Positions 1 to 5,701 are shown, counted from the stretch's first letter. The stretch is 5,701 nucleotides of DNA from Capsulimonas sp. (GCA_025963815.1 JAOQAA010000147.1:1-5701); one strand, 5' to 3'. Notes: generated by a model from the sequence alone, not told the origin. Numbers and translations: made by a program.

Positions 1-779
1 CGCTCCATCCCCAGTCGATTCCCGGTCTGCGTCAGATAGTCCAGGGCGCGCTTGTTCGCGGGAGTATCGAGCAGCACTCGATCGGCGCGCGGATCGTAGA
101 ACCCTCCACCGAACGCAGGCGCGTACCGGGTCAATCCCTGGGGCAGAAAGCCGAGACGCGTGTAGCGGCCGTCCGTGTCGAGCTGGTTCAGCCGATTCCC
201 CGCGTCCGTCAACGCTTCTAACGTATCCGGAAAGTGATCGGGATCTAAGCCCGCCTGCCGAAACTGGTCGGGTCGGTAGTAACAGGCGTAGACATCGACC
301 GCCAGCGGCAGGCCGTACAGATGGCCCTTGTACCAGCCATTGTCATGGAACACGGGATACGTATCGTGCGAGAAGTGCTGACGCTCGGCGGGCGTCATCT
401 TCGTTTCCAGCGGCTCAAGCACCCCAGCCTGCCCCCAGGAGCCAATCGCCTGCGTCCACTGCGCCATCACATCCGGCGGATCGCCTCCGGCGGCCGACAG
501 CAGGAATTTCGTATCGGCCTGTCCGTACGGCACCTGCACCGCAATGACTTCGTACTTGGTTTGACTGGCGTTAAACTCCGCGACCACATGCTCCATCACC
601 GGCAGCCACTGCGCACTCCACATATGCCAATAGTAGACCGGGATGCGCGGCTGGGCCAGCGGCGCCGCCGATACAGAGACGAGCGCTTCCGATTTCTGCC
701 CACAGCCAGTGAGTGCTGACCCAAGAGCCAGAATGGCCGCTACGCCAATCACGCTGGATTTCGAAAGTTGGAGTTTCAT
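1..779 (-). CDS. Sugar ABC transporter substrate-binding lipoprotein (family 1), C-terminus cut by window edge
   Basis: Reading the minus strand from the ATG at 779 gives 259 uninterrupted codons that run off the window at base 1, so the C-terminal part is missing. The protein begins MKLQLSKSSV, followed by a hydrophobic stretch and a lipobox L23-T24-G25-C26, so it should be lipid-anchored at Cys26 outside the cytoplasmic membrane. From about residue 47 it reads IPVYYWHMWSAQWLPVMEHV and continues to EFNAS, the usual opening of family 1 (UgpB/MalE-like) solute-binding proteins. Later segments also fit the family: a GGDPPDVM block near residue 98 and a GLPLAVDVYACYYRPD block near residue 156 (the common 'YGLPxxxxxxxxYYNxxxF' region). 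It should capture an oligosaccharide for the permease just upstream, whose stop lies 13 bases before this start. Only a weak AAAGAA (785-790) precedes the ATG, so translational coupling to the permease is plausible. The ligand cannot be told from sequence. Confidence 0.9.
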   Translation of the reverse strand, partial: MKLQLSKSSVIGVAAILALGSALTGCGQKSEALVSVSAAPLAQPRIPVYYWHMWSAQWLPVMEHVVAEFNASQTKYEVIAVQVPYGQADTKFLLSAAGGDPPDVMAQWTQAIGSWGQAGVLEPLETKMTPAERQHFSHDTYPVFHDNGWYKGHLYGLPLAVDVYACYYRPDQFRQAGLDPDHFPDTLEALTDAGNRLNQLDTDGRYTRLGFLPQGLTRYAPAFGGGFYDPRADRVLLDTPANKRALDYLTQTGNRLGME

Positions 780-792
780 CGTCGTTCTTTGC

Positions 793-1659
793 TTATCCCT
801 CATAGTGAACCCAGCGCCGCTGCGACCAGAACAACAGGCCCGTGATGCTCATGATGATCAGAAACAGCACCCACCCCATCGCGCTGGCGTATCCCATGTC
901 CAAATAATGCCAGGCCCTCTCGAACAAGTAGAGCGCATAGAAGTGCGTGCTGTCCTCCGGGCCGCCCTGGGTCATGATGAAGGCCTCGGTGAAGTACTGA
1001 AAGACGCCGATCACTCCCATAATCACGTTGAAGAAGATCACCGGCGACAGCATCGGCAGCGTAACATGCCGCAGGCGCTGCCACGCCGTCGCGCCATCGA
1101 TCAAGGCCGCTTCATAAAGATAGACCGGGATGTCCTTGAGCCCGGCCAGGTAAATGACCATGCTGCCGCCCACGGCCCAAAGCGACATCAAGACGAGGCT
1201 TGGAAGCGCCCACTGCGGGCTTTGCAGCCACTCCGGTCCGGCAATACCGACGGCCCGCAGCAATCGGTTGACCAGGCCGATCTCCGGGTTGAGCAGCCAT
1301 AAGAACACCACGGACGTGGCCACCGACGGCAGGATCGACGGGATGAAGAAAATCGTCCGATAGAGGCTGATGCCGCGAATGTCCAAATTGAGCAGCAGTG
1401 CGAGACCAACGCCAGCGATGACGCCCAGCGGAACGGCCAGCACCGCGAACTTCACCGTGACCCCCAGGGAAGTCCAGAACAGCGGGTCGCCGTGCGCCAG
1501 CGTGCGATAGTTGGCGCCGCCGACCCAGACCGGTGGGGTGACGATGTTATAACGCGTAAACGAAAGCGCGATGCTGCTCAGGAACGGAAACGCGGTGAAC
1601 ATCAGGAATCCTAAGATCCAGGGGCTGATGAACGCATAACCGACCAATCCTTTCTTCAT
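793..1659 (-). CDS. Sugar ABC transporter permease, MalF/UgpA type
   Basis: This 288-residue integral membrane protein should form one half of the transmembrane channel of a carbohydrate ABC importer. About six hydrophobic segments are visible, near residues 8-30, 70-91, 104-124, 151-173, 206-228 and 257-279. The cytoplasmic EAA loop that docks on the ATPase is clear at 183-204 (EAALIDGATAWQRLRHVTLP). The N-terminus (GYAFISPWILGFLMFTAFPF) and the later QGGPEDST motif at 231-238 are typical of MalF-type rather than MalG-type permeases. The start is supported by GAGGA and GGGAGGA upstream and by an in-frame stop 13 codons before it. The gene lies 36 bases after the GH31 gene and 13 bases before the binding-protein gene. 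The gene order differs from the common binding protein-MalF-MalG order. No MalG-type partner or ATPase is in the window. Substrate unknown. Confidence 0.95.
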   Translation of the reverse strand: MKKGLVGYAFISPWILGFLMFTAFPFLSSIALSFTRYNIVTPPVWVGGANYRTLAHGDPLFWTSLGVTVKFAVLAVPLGVIAGVGLALLLNLDIRGISLYRTIFFIPSILPSVATSVVFLWLLNPEIGLVNRLLRAVGIAGPEWLQSPQWALPSLVLMSLWAVGGSMVIYLAGLKDIPVYLYEAALIDGATAWQRLRHVTLPMLSPVIFFNVIMGVIGVFQYFTEAFIMTQGGPEDSTHFYALYLFERAWHYLDMGYASAMGWVLFLIIMSITGLLFWSQRRWVHYEG

Positions 1660-1663
1660 AGTT

Positions 1664-1676
1664 TCCTCGTCCTCCC
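1664..1676 (-). promoter_or_regulatory. Double Shine-Dalgarno for the permease gene
   Basis: The minus strand upstream of the permease ATG reads GGGAGGACGAGGAAACT, giving two adjacent purine-rich ribosome-binding sequences: GGGAGGA at 1670-1676 (10 bases from the ATG) and GAGGA at 1664-1668 (4 bases from it). This supports the start at 1659. An earlier start is excluded because the GH31 stop codon is in the same frame 13 codons upstream. Confidence 0.7.
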
Positions 1677-1695
1677 GCTGCGCGCGGATCGCCGT

Positions 1696-3276
1696 TCATG
1701 ATGCAATGCGGCGAAACCAGGGCAGGCGCCCAAGCGGGGCGTCCACAGTCTGAACGCACGGGCCATGGATGACATCCCCATCCTCTGCGCGCCACTGCCC
1801 GGCTGGGAATGCGACACGGCGGCTGCGGGCGCCTTGCTCCGTGACGGGCGCCGCCAAAATCGCGTCGCCCAGCATAAATTGGTCTTGAACGCTTTCCAGA
1901 CCGGCGTGTGGGAAGACATAGCTCATATGGCGCAGGATCGGCTCGCCCGTCAGCGCCGAGTGTTCGGCAAGAGCCAGGATCTCTGATGCAAAGTTCTGAC
2001 GAAGCCGTACGGCGTCGCGGCAATAACGCAGATGTTCGTCGTCGAGCACCCGCCAGGGCGCCAGAGAGAACTGGACAATCGGAAACAGCAGGGACGCCTG
2101 AAGCGTCCGGACGAACAGCTCCTGATCGACATGGAAATCGTCGCCGGTAAAGGACCCAATGTCCCCTCCCCCCACCATGTCCGGGCAGAGGAAGCCGTAG
2201 CCGGCGAGTCCCTGGGCGAGGCCGTTCGGAACGATGTCCGTCAGGCCGCCCGATCCCCAGGTATGCAGCCGGTCGCGCAGGCGCTGCACCAGCGGCTGTC
2301 CAGCGAGCTTCCAGCACGCGCGATACTCGTTGAAGCGGTAGTTCAGGCCGATCTCAGCCCACGCCTCGCAGTAACGCAGCGCATCCGTGGGCTCATGCAT
2401 CACGTCTTCGGCGCGAACATACTCGGGATCGCCCGCATCGAACTTGAAGCCATCGATCCCGTACTCAGCCATCAAATGGTCCAGGCGTCGTTTGAGCCAC
2501 TGGACGGCGGACGGATTCGTCACATCGAGCATCGCGCTCTGCCCGTTCCACCAAGCGCGCACCACCGGCGCCGAGTGAGCGTCCAGAACCAGCAGATTTT
2601 TGCGCTCCAGTTCGCGATAAACGCCGCAGTCGGGGCTGACGAACGGGCTGACCCAGAGCATCACACGAAATCCCTCGTCGTGAAGCTGGCGAACCATCGC
2701 GCCTGGGTCCGGAAATCGACCGCTGTGGAAGCGCCAATCGCCGTGGTGCTCGAACCAATTATCGTCGATCATCAATACGCCGGGCGGGAATCCGCATTCC
2801 TGAATGCCGCGAGCATACTCCAGCACCTTCTCTTGAGTCGGCTCGTACTGCATCTCGATCCAGGAATTGTACTGCGGCGCCGTAAAGTTGAGCGCATCCG
2901 GCATCTGACCGCTTGTCGGAAAGAAGCGGCGGCAGGCGACTCGATACGCCCCCGCAAGGTCGCCATGCCCTTCCTCGAAAACTAACTCTGAGCCGGCGCT
3001 CGCGACTGTCAGTCCGCCGTCGCGTTCGTCGAACGTAAACTCCAGCGGCTCATCACTCCAAACAAAGCGGCCATGACTTGAGAGGAGCAGGGGCGTCGCC
3101 TGATTTCCCCGAATATTGGCGCTCATGTCGCAGTGGTAGAATCGGTCGCGAAACGGCATCTGGACGCCATCCTCCACCACTCCGCCCCACCAGTATTCGT
3201 CCGGCCGCAGCGCGATCCGGCGCGCGTTCGTTCCGCTCGGCGATACTTCAGTATCTCTCAATTCGATCAATGTCAT
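1696..3276 (-). CDS. GH31 family glycosidase, KFDAG subgroup (alpha-galactosidase/alpha-glucosidase-like)
   Basis: This 526-residue protein hydrolyses, by family, alpha-linked sugars through a retaining mechanism. The GH31 TIM barrel is clear from about residue 130: PPGVLMIDDNWFEHHGDWRF at 164-183, RFPDPGAMVRQLHDEGFRVM at 187-206, LWVSPFVSPD at 207-216, and the nucleophile motif GIDGFKFDAGD at 273-283 with Asp280 as predicted nucleophile. CPDMVGGGDIGSF follows at 364-376. The KFDAG form of the nucleophile motif resembles the MYORG-like branch, in which alpha-galactosidase activity is known, so an alpha-galactosidase is an inference and alpha-glucosidase or alpha-xylosidase remain possible. 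Residues 1-125 form the N-terminal beta-sandwich region. There is no signal peptide, so it should act in the cytoplasm. It ends soon after the barrel (PLGRLPWFRRIAS) and is shorter than GH31 enzymes of 650-800 residues that carry a distal sandwich. The start is supported by AGGAG 9 bases upstream. It sits between an exported putative hydrolase and a sugar importer, consistent with cleaving imported oligosaccharides. Confidence 0.92.
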   Translation of the reverse strand: MTLIELRDTEVSPSGTNARRIALRPDEYWWGGVVEDGVQMPFRDRFYHCDMSANIRGNQATPLLLSSHGRFVWSDEPLEFTFDERDGGLTVASAGSELVFEEGHGDLAGAYRVACRRFFPTSGQMPDALNFTAPQYNSWIEMQYEPTQEKVLEYARGIQECGFPPGVLMIDDNWFEHHGDWRFHSGRFPDPGAMVRQLHDEGFRVMLWVSPFVSPDCGVYRELERKNLLVLDAHSAPVVRAWWNGQSAMLDVTNPSAVQWLKRRLDHLMAEYGIDGFKFDAGDPEYVRAEDVMHEPTDALRYCEAWAEIGLNYRFNEYRACWKLAGQPLVQRLRDRLHTWGSGGLTDIVPNGLAQGLAGYGFLCPDMVGGGDIGSFTGDDFHVDQELFVRTLQASLLFPIVQFSLAPWRVLDDEHLRYCRDAVRLRQNFASEILALAEHSALTGEPILRHMSYVFPHAGLESVQDQFMLGDAILAAPVTEQGARSRRVAFPAGQWRAEDGDVIHGPCVQTVDAPLGRLPWFRRIAS

Positions 3277-3285
3277 TCCGCTCAG

Positions 3286-3290
3286 CTCCT
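3286..3290 (-). promoter_or_regulatory. Shine-Dalgarno for the GH31 gene
   Basis: AGGAG on the minus strand lies 9 bases before the ATG at 3276, a standard distance. It supports this ATG as the start of the GH31 gene. The region just upstream carries the intergenic hairpin at 3313-3339. Confidence 0.7.
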
Positions 3291-3312
3291 ATCAATTGCA
3301 GCGCGAATTCAG

Positions 3313-3339
3313 AAGCCGGCGAATAAATTCGCCAGGCTT
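3313..3339 (-). other. Intergenic hairpin between the DUF4832-like gene and the GH31 gene
   Basis: On the minus strand AAGCC, a single unpaired T, GGCGAA, a TTTA loop, TTCGCC and GGCTT form an 11-bp stem with one bulged base. It begins about 12 bases after the stop codon of the upstream gene and ends 22 bases before the AGGAG of the GH31 gene. No run of T follows it in the direction of transcription, so it is not a standard intrinsic terminator for the genes here. On the plus strand it is followed by GTTTTG, which is too weak and has no plus-strand gene to serve. It could be an mRNA-processing or stability element that sets the ratio of the two enzymes. That role is inference; the pairing is seen directly. 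Confidence 0.6.
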
Positions 3340-3350
3340 GTTTTGCAGCG

Positions 3351-4679
3351 TTAAGGTACACGAACGCTGGTGAGGATCGTCCACCCATTATCGCTGGGCA
3401 GCGTGTTGGCGAACTTGACGCCCGGACGGCCGGTCATCGGATCGATCACGCCGATCCCCAGCCGATACGCGCCAGGCTGGACGTGCAGACTCTGTGCGGC
3501 GCTCAGCGTAAACTGGCCCGGCAGCCATTTGCGGATGTCCGTGTCCGTGGACAGCGTTTGAACGGCTCGGTGATTCGCATCGAGCAAGGCGAGCCGCACG
3601 GGCCATCGGTAATAGAACGGGGCCACGCCCTGGTTTTCTCCCGTGATGGTGACCCGCAGCGAACCAGGTCCTTTTCCCTTCACCGAAGCCTGCACCGTGC
3701 GCAAAGAAAACTGGTATCCCATGCGCCGAACCATCGCCTGAGAATTCTCAAGAAACTTGAGCGAAGCATTGGCGTCGATCGCGGGGCTATAAGGTCCAAC
3801 CCACGTCATATGCACCTTTTCCACAGCCAACATCGTGCGAGCGAAGTCGGCTCCGAGCCAGCGATCGGCTTTTCCCGGCTCCATCTCGCCGCCGATCGGC
3901 GCGGCCTTCCAGTTGTCGGTCCGCCCGGCGCGTCCCATCTTCGGCAGGAACATCCAATCATCCGGCCCGGTCGTGTCCGAGGGGAACATATCGTCGTGGT
4001 ATCCGAGCCAGCCTTGCTTTCCAGTGACGCCGTCCGGGTAACGCGCCTGAAGATGCTTGTCCGGAAAGGCGCGCCGATACGCATCGATAACTCGCTGCTG
4101 CGTGGCCGGCGCCGCGAACAACTCCACGCGCGGATAGGTGTGCCATTCGCCCCAAAAACCCAGGGTCCCGACGGTCACAAAGGCCACGCGAGGATTACGA
4201 TCGTAGCGCTTGCCAAGAGCCGCGATCAGGCGCTCCAGGCCGGACACCAAAATCGGATCATCGTAATCCGGCGATTGCCCGCCGCCCTCTTCCGTGTATT
4301 TCCGCAGATGCACACCCTTAGCGACGACCCAATCGGGCACGCCCGAGGGCAGACTGGGGTAATCCAAATAAACGCGAAAGACAACTCGCTTCCCGGCGGC
4401 GCTCGGGATATTCCAGGCTCGCTTCTCCCAGGCGTCAAAATCATAAACGCCTTCGCGCGGCTCAAGTTCTTTCCACGAAACGTACTGGTAGACCATAGAG
4501 TACGGCTGACGGATCGGTCCAGCCGTGGTATAAGTGCACCAGCCCTTCAAGGGGTTATCGAGTGGACCAGGACCAGGACTCAGGCGAACGGTTTGTCCTT
4601 GCCCCCGGCTCATAGGAACGAACCCAAGACAGACAGCCGCCAGTCCCAGCACGATCATCCGCGGCCAGTGTAACTTCAT
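3351..4679 (-). CDS. Exported DUF4832-like protein, putative TIM-barrel glycoside hydrolase
   Basis: This 442-residue protein starts with a signal peptide (MKLHWPRM, then the hydrophobic IVLGLAAVCLGFVP), probably cut near residues 25-28, so it should be exported. The mature N-terminus has LDNPLKGW at 40-47 and QYVSWKELEPREGVYDFDAW at 65-84, the 'NPxxGf ... SWxxLEPxxGxYdF' pattern of beta-galactosidase-like (GH42/GH-A clan-like) barrels found with DUF4874/DUF4832 domains. Further barrel strands include RVVFRVYLDYP at 98-108 and VAFVTVGTLGFWGEWHTYP at 165-183. Glu178 in the WGEWH motif is the natural candidate acid/base, and Glu265 in GGEMEP is a possible nucleophile; both assignments are inference. 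The C-terminal part, from about residue 325, looks like a beta-sandwich (LRVTITGENQGVAPFYYRWP, then WLPGQF and GAYRLGIGVIDP). A TGGAG lies just upstream of the start. The gene is followed after 74 bases by the GH31 gene. The substrate is unknown; the context suggests it releases oligosaccharides for the importer downstream. Confidence 0.8.
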   Translation of the reverse strand: MKLHWPRMIVLGLAAVCLGFVPMSRGQGQTVRLSPGPGPLDNPLKGWCTYTTAGPIRQPYSMVYQYVSWKELEPREGVYDFDAWEKRAWNIPSAAGKRVVFRVYLDYPSLPSGVPDWVVAKGVHLRKYTEEGGGQSPDYDDPILVSGLERLIAALGKRYDRNPRVAFVTVGTLGFWGEWHTYPRVELFAAPATQQRVIDAYRRAFPDKHLQARYPDGVTGKQGWLGYHDDMFPSDTTGPDDWMFLPKMGRAGRTDNWKAAPIGGEMEPGKADRWLGADFARTMLAVEKVHMTWVGPYSPAIDANASLKFLENSQAMVRRMGYQFSLRTVQASVKGKGPGSLRVTITGENQGVAPFYYRWPVRLALLDANHRAVQTLSTDTDIRKWLPGQFTLSAAQSLHVQPGAYRLGIGVIDPMTGRPGVKFANTLPSDNGWTILTSVRVP

Positions 4680-4688
4680 TCTTAATTG

Positions 4689-4693
4689 CTCCA
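4689..4693 (-). promoter_or_regulatory. Shine-Dalgarno for the DUF4832-like gene
   Basis: TGGAG on the minus strand ends 9 bases before the ATG at 4679 and supports that start, which also gives a well-formed signal peptide. It lies just downstream of the last hairpin (4721-4701) of the palindromic element. That stem ends 8 bases before TGGAG, so its folding could affect ribosome access. Confidence 0.65.
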
Positions 4694-4700
4694 GCTAGGA

Positions 4701-4805
4701 ACCCGGATATAAAATCCGGGTCTGAGAAGCGAAGCGCTAACCGTCCGTGCCGGACGGACAATTAGTCGCGAAGCGACTTCACAGACCCGGTTTTTATAAC
4801 CGGGG
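4701..4805. repeat. Compound palindromic element: inverted 23-base hairpin repeats around three inner hairpins
   Basis: Most of the 138-base gap between the pseudopilin and the DUF4832-like gene is palindromic. On the plus strand the stems are: 4701-4708 with 4714-4721 (8 bp, ATAAA loop); 4728-4731 with 4735-4738 (4 bp, AAG loop); 4741-4747 with 4751-4757 (CCGTCCG/CGGACGG, TGC loop); 4764-4769 with 4773-4778 (AGTCGC/GCGACT, GAA loop); and 4786-4792 with 4798-4804 (CCCGGTT/AACCGGG). In addition 4702-4724 and 4782-4804 are inverted copies of each other, 21 of 23 bases matching, so CCGGGTCTG (4716-4724) can pair with CAGACCCGG (4782-4790) to close a cloverleaf over the three inner hairpins. GCGAAGCG occurs twice inside (4729-4736 and 4768-4775). 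No T-tract follows in the direction of transcription, so it is not a plain terminator. It resembles REP/BIME-like or MITE-like extragenic palindromes, or a structured UTR. The pairing is seen; the identity is inferred. Confidence 0.75.
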
Positions 4806-4817
4806 ACGATCTCGGAA

Positions 4818-5699
4818 TTACTGCAAGCTGAACGTTGCAGCGAGCGATCCGTCACTGCACTCGGTGCCTGCGGCCATGGTTCCCTCGCCGTTGGCGCTCT
4901 GCGCAAGCGCCGTGTTGCAGTCCGCCGCCGTAGGATTGCTGATGCCCGCCGAGACGGCGGTCCCGCGCAGGAACTTCGCATGGCAATCCGCCAGCAGGAA
5001 GTTGGAGCCGTCGGTGTGGCGCCCCGTCGGCTGGTCATAGGCGGCATGGTCCGCGTTTACGGAATTGCGCATGTAGCCAGTCTGCCACTTCAAATTGACC
5101 GGCGATGTGTATCCTCCGGCTCCACCAAGGTTCGTGGTGTCCGATCCCCAAGCGCGAACTCCGAAGCCTGCGGGCGAGGCGCCGTTGCTGCCGTTATCGT
5201 AAATGGTCTCACCGCCACCGCCGGCCGGGCTCCAGGAGGTGTCCCCTGCTCCGTAAGAATTGCCCTTCACCTCAGCAAGCAGCACCGTTTTGGCCGGCGC
5301 GTTGTACTGTGCGATGGAGTAGCTGTCCACGCCCTTTAGGTCATCGCCAGTTGGAATAGTGTTGTTGCTGTTATAGGCGTACGACACGAAGACCAGATTG
5401 CCAGTGCTGTCGTCAGGACACTTGAACACCTGCACGCTCTTGACGTATGGGTAAACTTCGCCGGCCCATCCATTCCCGCCCGGTGCATAGATGTTGATCC
5501 CATTCGGATTCTTTTCATCATTGTCCTGGCTGTACTGAGTAAATCCAAGCCCTAGCTGCTTCATATTGGAGAGACAGCTAATTTGTCGAGCCTTCTCACG
5601 AGCCTTGGCGAAGACAGGGAACAATATTGCCGCAAGAATCGCGATTATCGCGATAACAACTAGCAATTCAATCAATGTGAAGCCGCGATTTTCATTCAT
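4818..5699 (-). CDS. DUF1559 (H-X9-DG type) pseudopilin with prepilin N-terminal methylation domain
   Basis: This 293-residue protein belongs to the type IV pilin/type II secretion pseudopilin-like group. The short leader MNENRG is followed by [20 protein letters not shown], so a prepilin peptidase should cut between Gly6 and Phe7, with Glu11 at the conserved +5 position of the mature protein. The hydrophobic helix (7-30) anchors it in the membrane until assembly. [13 protein letters not shown] (28-40) and [20 protein letters not shown] (41-60) are the DUF1559 N-terminal signature. The C-terminal signature is present at 228-240 but reads H-X9-DC-H, with Cys239 where Gly is usual. The end, SLAATFSLQ, is also typical. 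The rest is a Gly/Asn/Ser-rich globular domain. The initiator lies only two bases from the window edge, so its ribosome-binding site and any earlier in-frame start cannot be seen. Its direct role is unknown. It may be transcribed apart from the sugar genes, from which a 138-base palindromic region separates it. Confidence 0.93.
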   Translation of the reverse strand: MNENRGFTLIELLVVIAIIAILAAILFPVFAKAREKARQISCLSNMKQLGLGFTQYSQDNDEKNPNGINIYAPGGNGWAGEVYPYVKSVQVFKCPDDSTGNLVFVSYAYNSNNTIPTGDDLKGVDSYSIAQYNAPAKTVLLAEVKGNSYGAGDTSWSPAGGGGETIYDNGSNGASPAGFGVRAWGSDTTNLGGAGGYTSPVNLKWQTGYMRNSVNADHAAYDQPTGRHTDGSNFLLADCHAKFLRGTAVSAGISNPTAADCNTALAQSANGEGTMAAGTECSDGSLAATFSLQ

Positions 5700-5701
5700 C
5701 G

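Noticed and set aside
643..1302. Plus-strand open frame of 219 codons across the binding-protein and permease genes
   Set aside because: It crosses two well-supported minus-strand genes and their junction and shows no family features.
1660..1698. GH31 stop codon and permease start are in the same frame, with 12 sense codons between, suggesting a read-through fusion
   Set aside because: Same-frame spacing occurs by chance about one time in three, and the permease has its own strong ribosome-binding site. A cytoplasmic glycosidase fused to the permease N-terminus would be unusual. No recoding signal is seen.
1547..2317. Minus-strand open frame of 256 codons overlapping the GH31 end and the permease start
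   Set aside because: It is out of frame with both genes, which carry all recognisable motifs; the translation is Arg/Pro-rich and unlike any family I know.
2032..2985. Plus-strand open frame of 317 codons antisense to the GH31 gene
   Set aside because: It lies inside the GH31 coding region, has no recognisable domain and has a composition typical of an antisense shadow.
3483..4673. Long plus-strand open frame of 396 codons antisense to the DUF4832-like gene
   Set aside because: It mirrors a gene with a clear signal peptide, family motifs and ribosome-binding site. The translation is rich in Arg, His and Pro with no recognisable domain, as expected of a shadow frame in GC-rich DNA.
4716..4790. 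The cloverleaf-like fold as a tRNA gene
   Set aside because: The arm lengths, loop sizes of three bases and lack of a T-loop sequence or anticodon loop do not fit a tRNA on either strand.
4786..4804. Hairpin after the pseudopilin stop as an intrinsic terminator
   Set aside because: The stem is good, but on the minus strand it is followed by TCTGTGAAG rather than a run of T, so the standard terminator pattern is absent. It is better treated as part of the larger palindromic element.

Overview
The window is a bacterial, GC-rich segment in which all five protein-coding genes lie on the minus strand, so transcription runs from base 5701 towards base 1. The best clue to the organism is the first gene, a pseudopilin of the DUF1559 (H-X9-DG) type. 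Its N-terminal block ([20 protein letters not shown], then [13 protein letters not shown] and [10 protein letters not shown]) and its ATFSL-type C-terminus are what I associate with Armatimonadota such as Capsulimonas, and more loosely with Planctomycetota and related phyla. This placement is inference from memory of the family, not a database result.

In order of transcription: (1) 5699-4818, a type II secretion/type IV pilin-like DUF1559 pseudopilin. (2) 4817-4680, an intergenic region of 138 bases filled by an elaborate palindromic element, with 23-base inverted repeats that are each a hairpin and three more hairpins between them. (3) 4679-3351, an exported protein with a beta-galactosidase-like TIM-barrel signature and a DUF4832-like C-terminal half, a putative glycoside hydrolase. 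(4) 3276-1696, a cytoplasmic GH31 glycosidase of the KFDAG subgroup, related to MYORG-like alpha-galactosidases. (5) 1659-793, a MalF/UgpA-type sugar ABC permease. (6) 779-1, a lipoprotein sugar-binding protein of the ABC transporter (family 1), cut by the window edge so that only its first 259 full codons are present.

Genes 3 to 6 look like one sugar-utilisation operon. Gaps are 74, 36 and 13 bases, three of the four genes have clear Shine-Dalgarno sequences, and no terminator with a T-tract separates them. In the inferred model an exported enzyme acts on an outside glycan, the lipoprotein binds the released oligosaccharide, the permease imports it, and the cytoplasmic GH31 enzyme removes an alpha-linked sugar. 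The second (MalG-type) permease and the ATPase are not in the window. The MalG gene may lie beyond base 1, and a shared MsmK-like ATPase encoded elsewhere is possible. I saw no regulator gene, tRNA, rRNA, CRISPR array, transposase or convincing promoter.

The least ordinary item is the palindromic element at 4701-4805. Its two terminal repeats differ at only two positions, and those two bases pair with each other inside the local hairpin (A:T in one copy, T:A in the other), so the hairpin is preserved. It may be a mobile or repetitive extragenic palindrome (REP/MITE-like) or a structured 3'/5' UTR.
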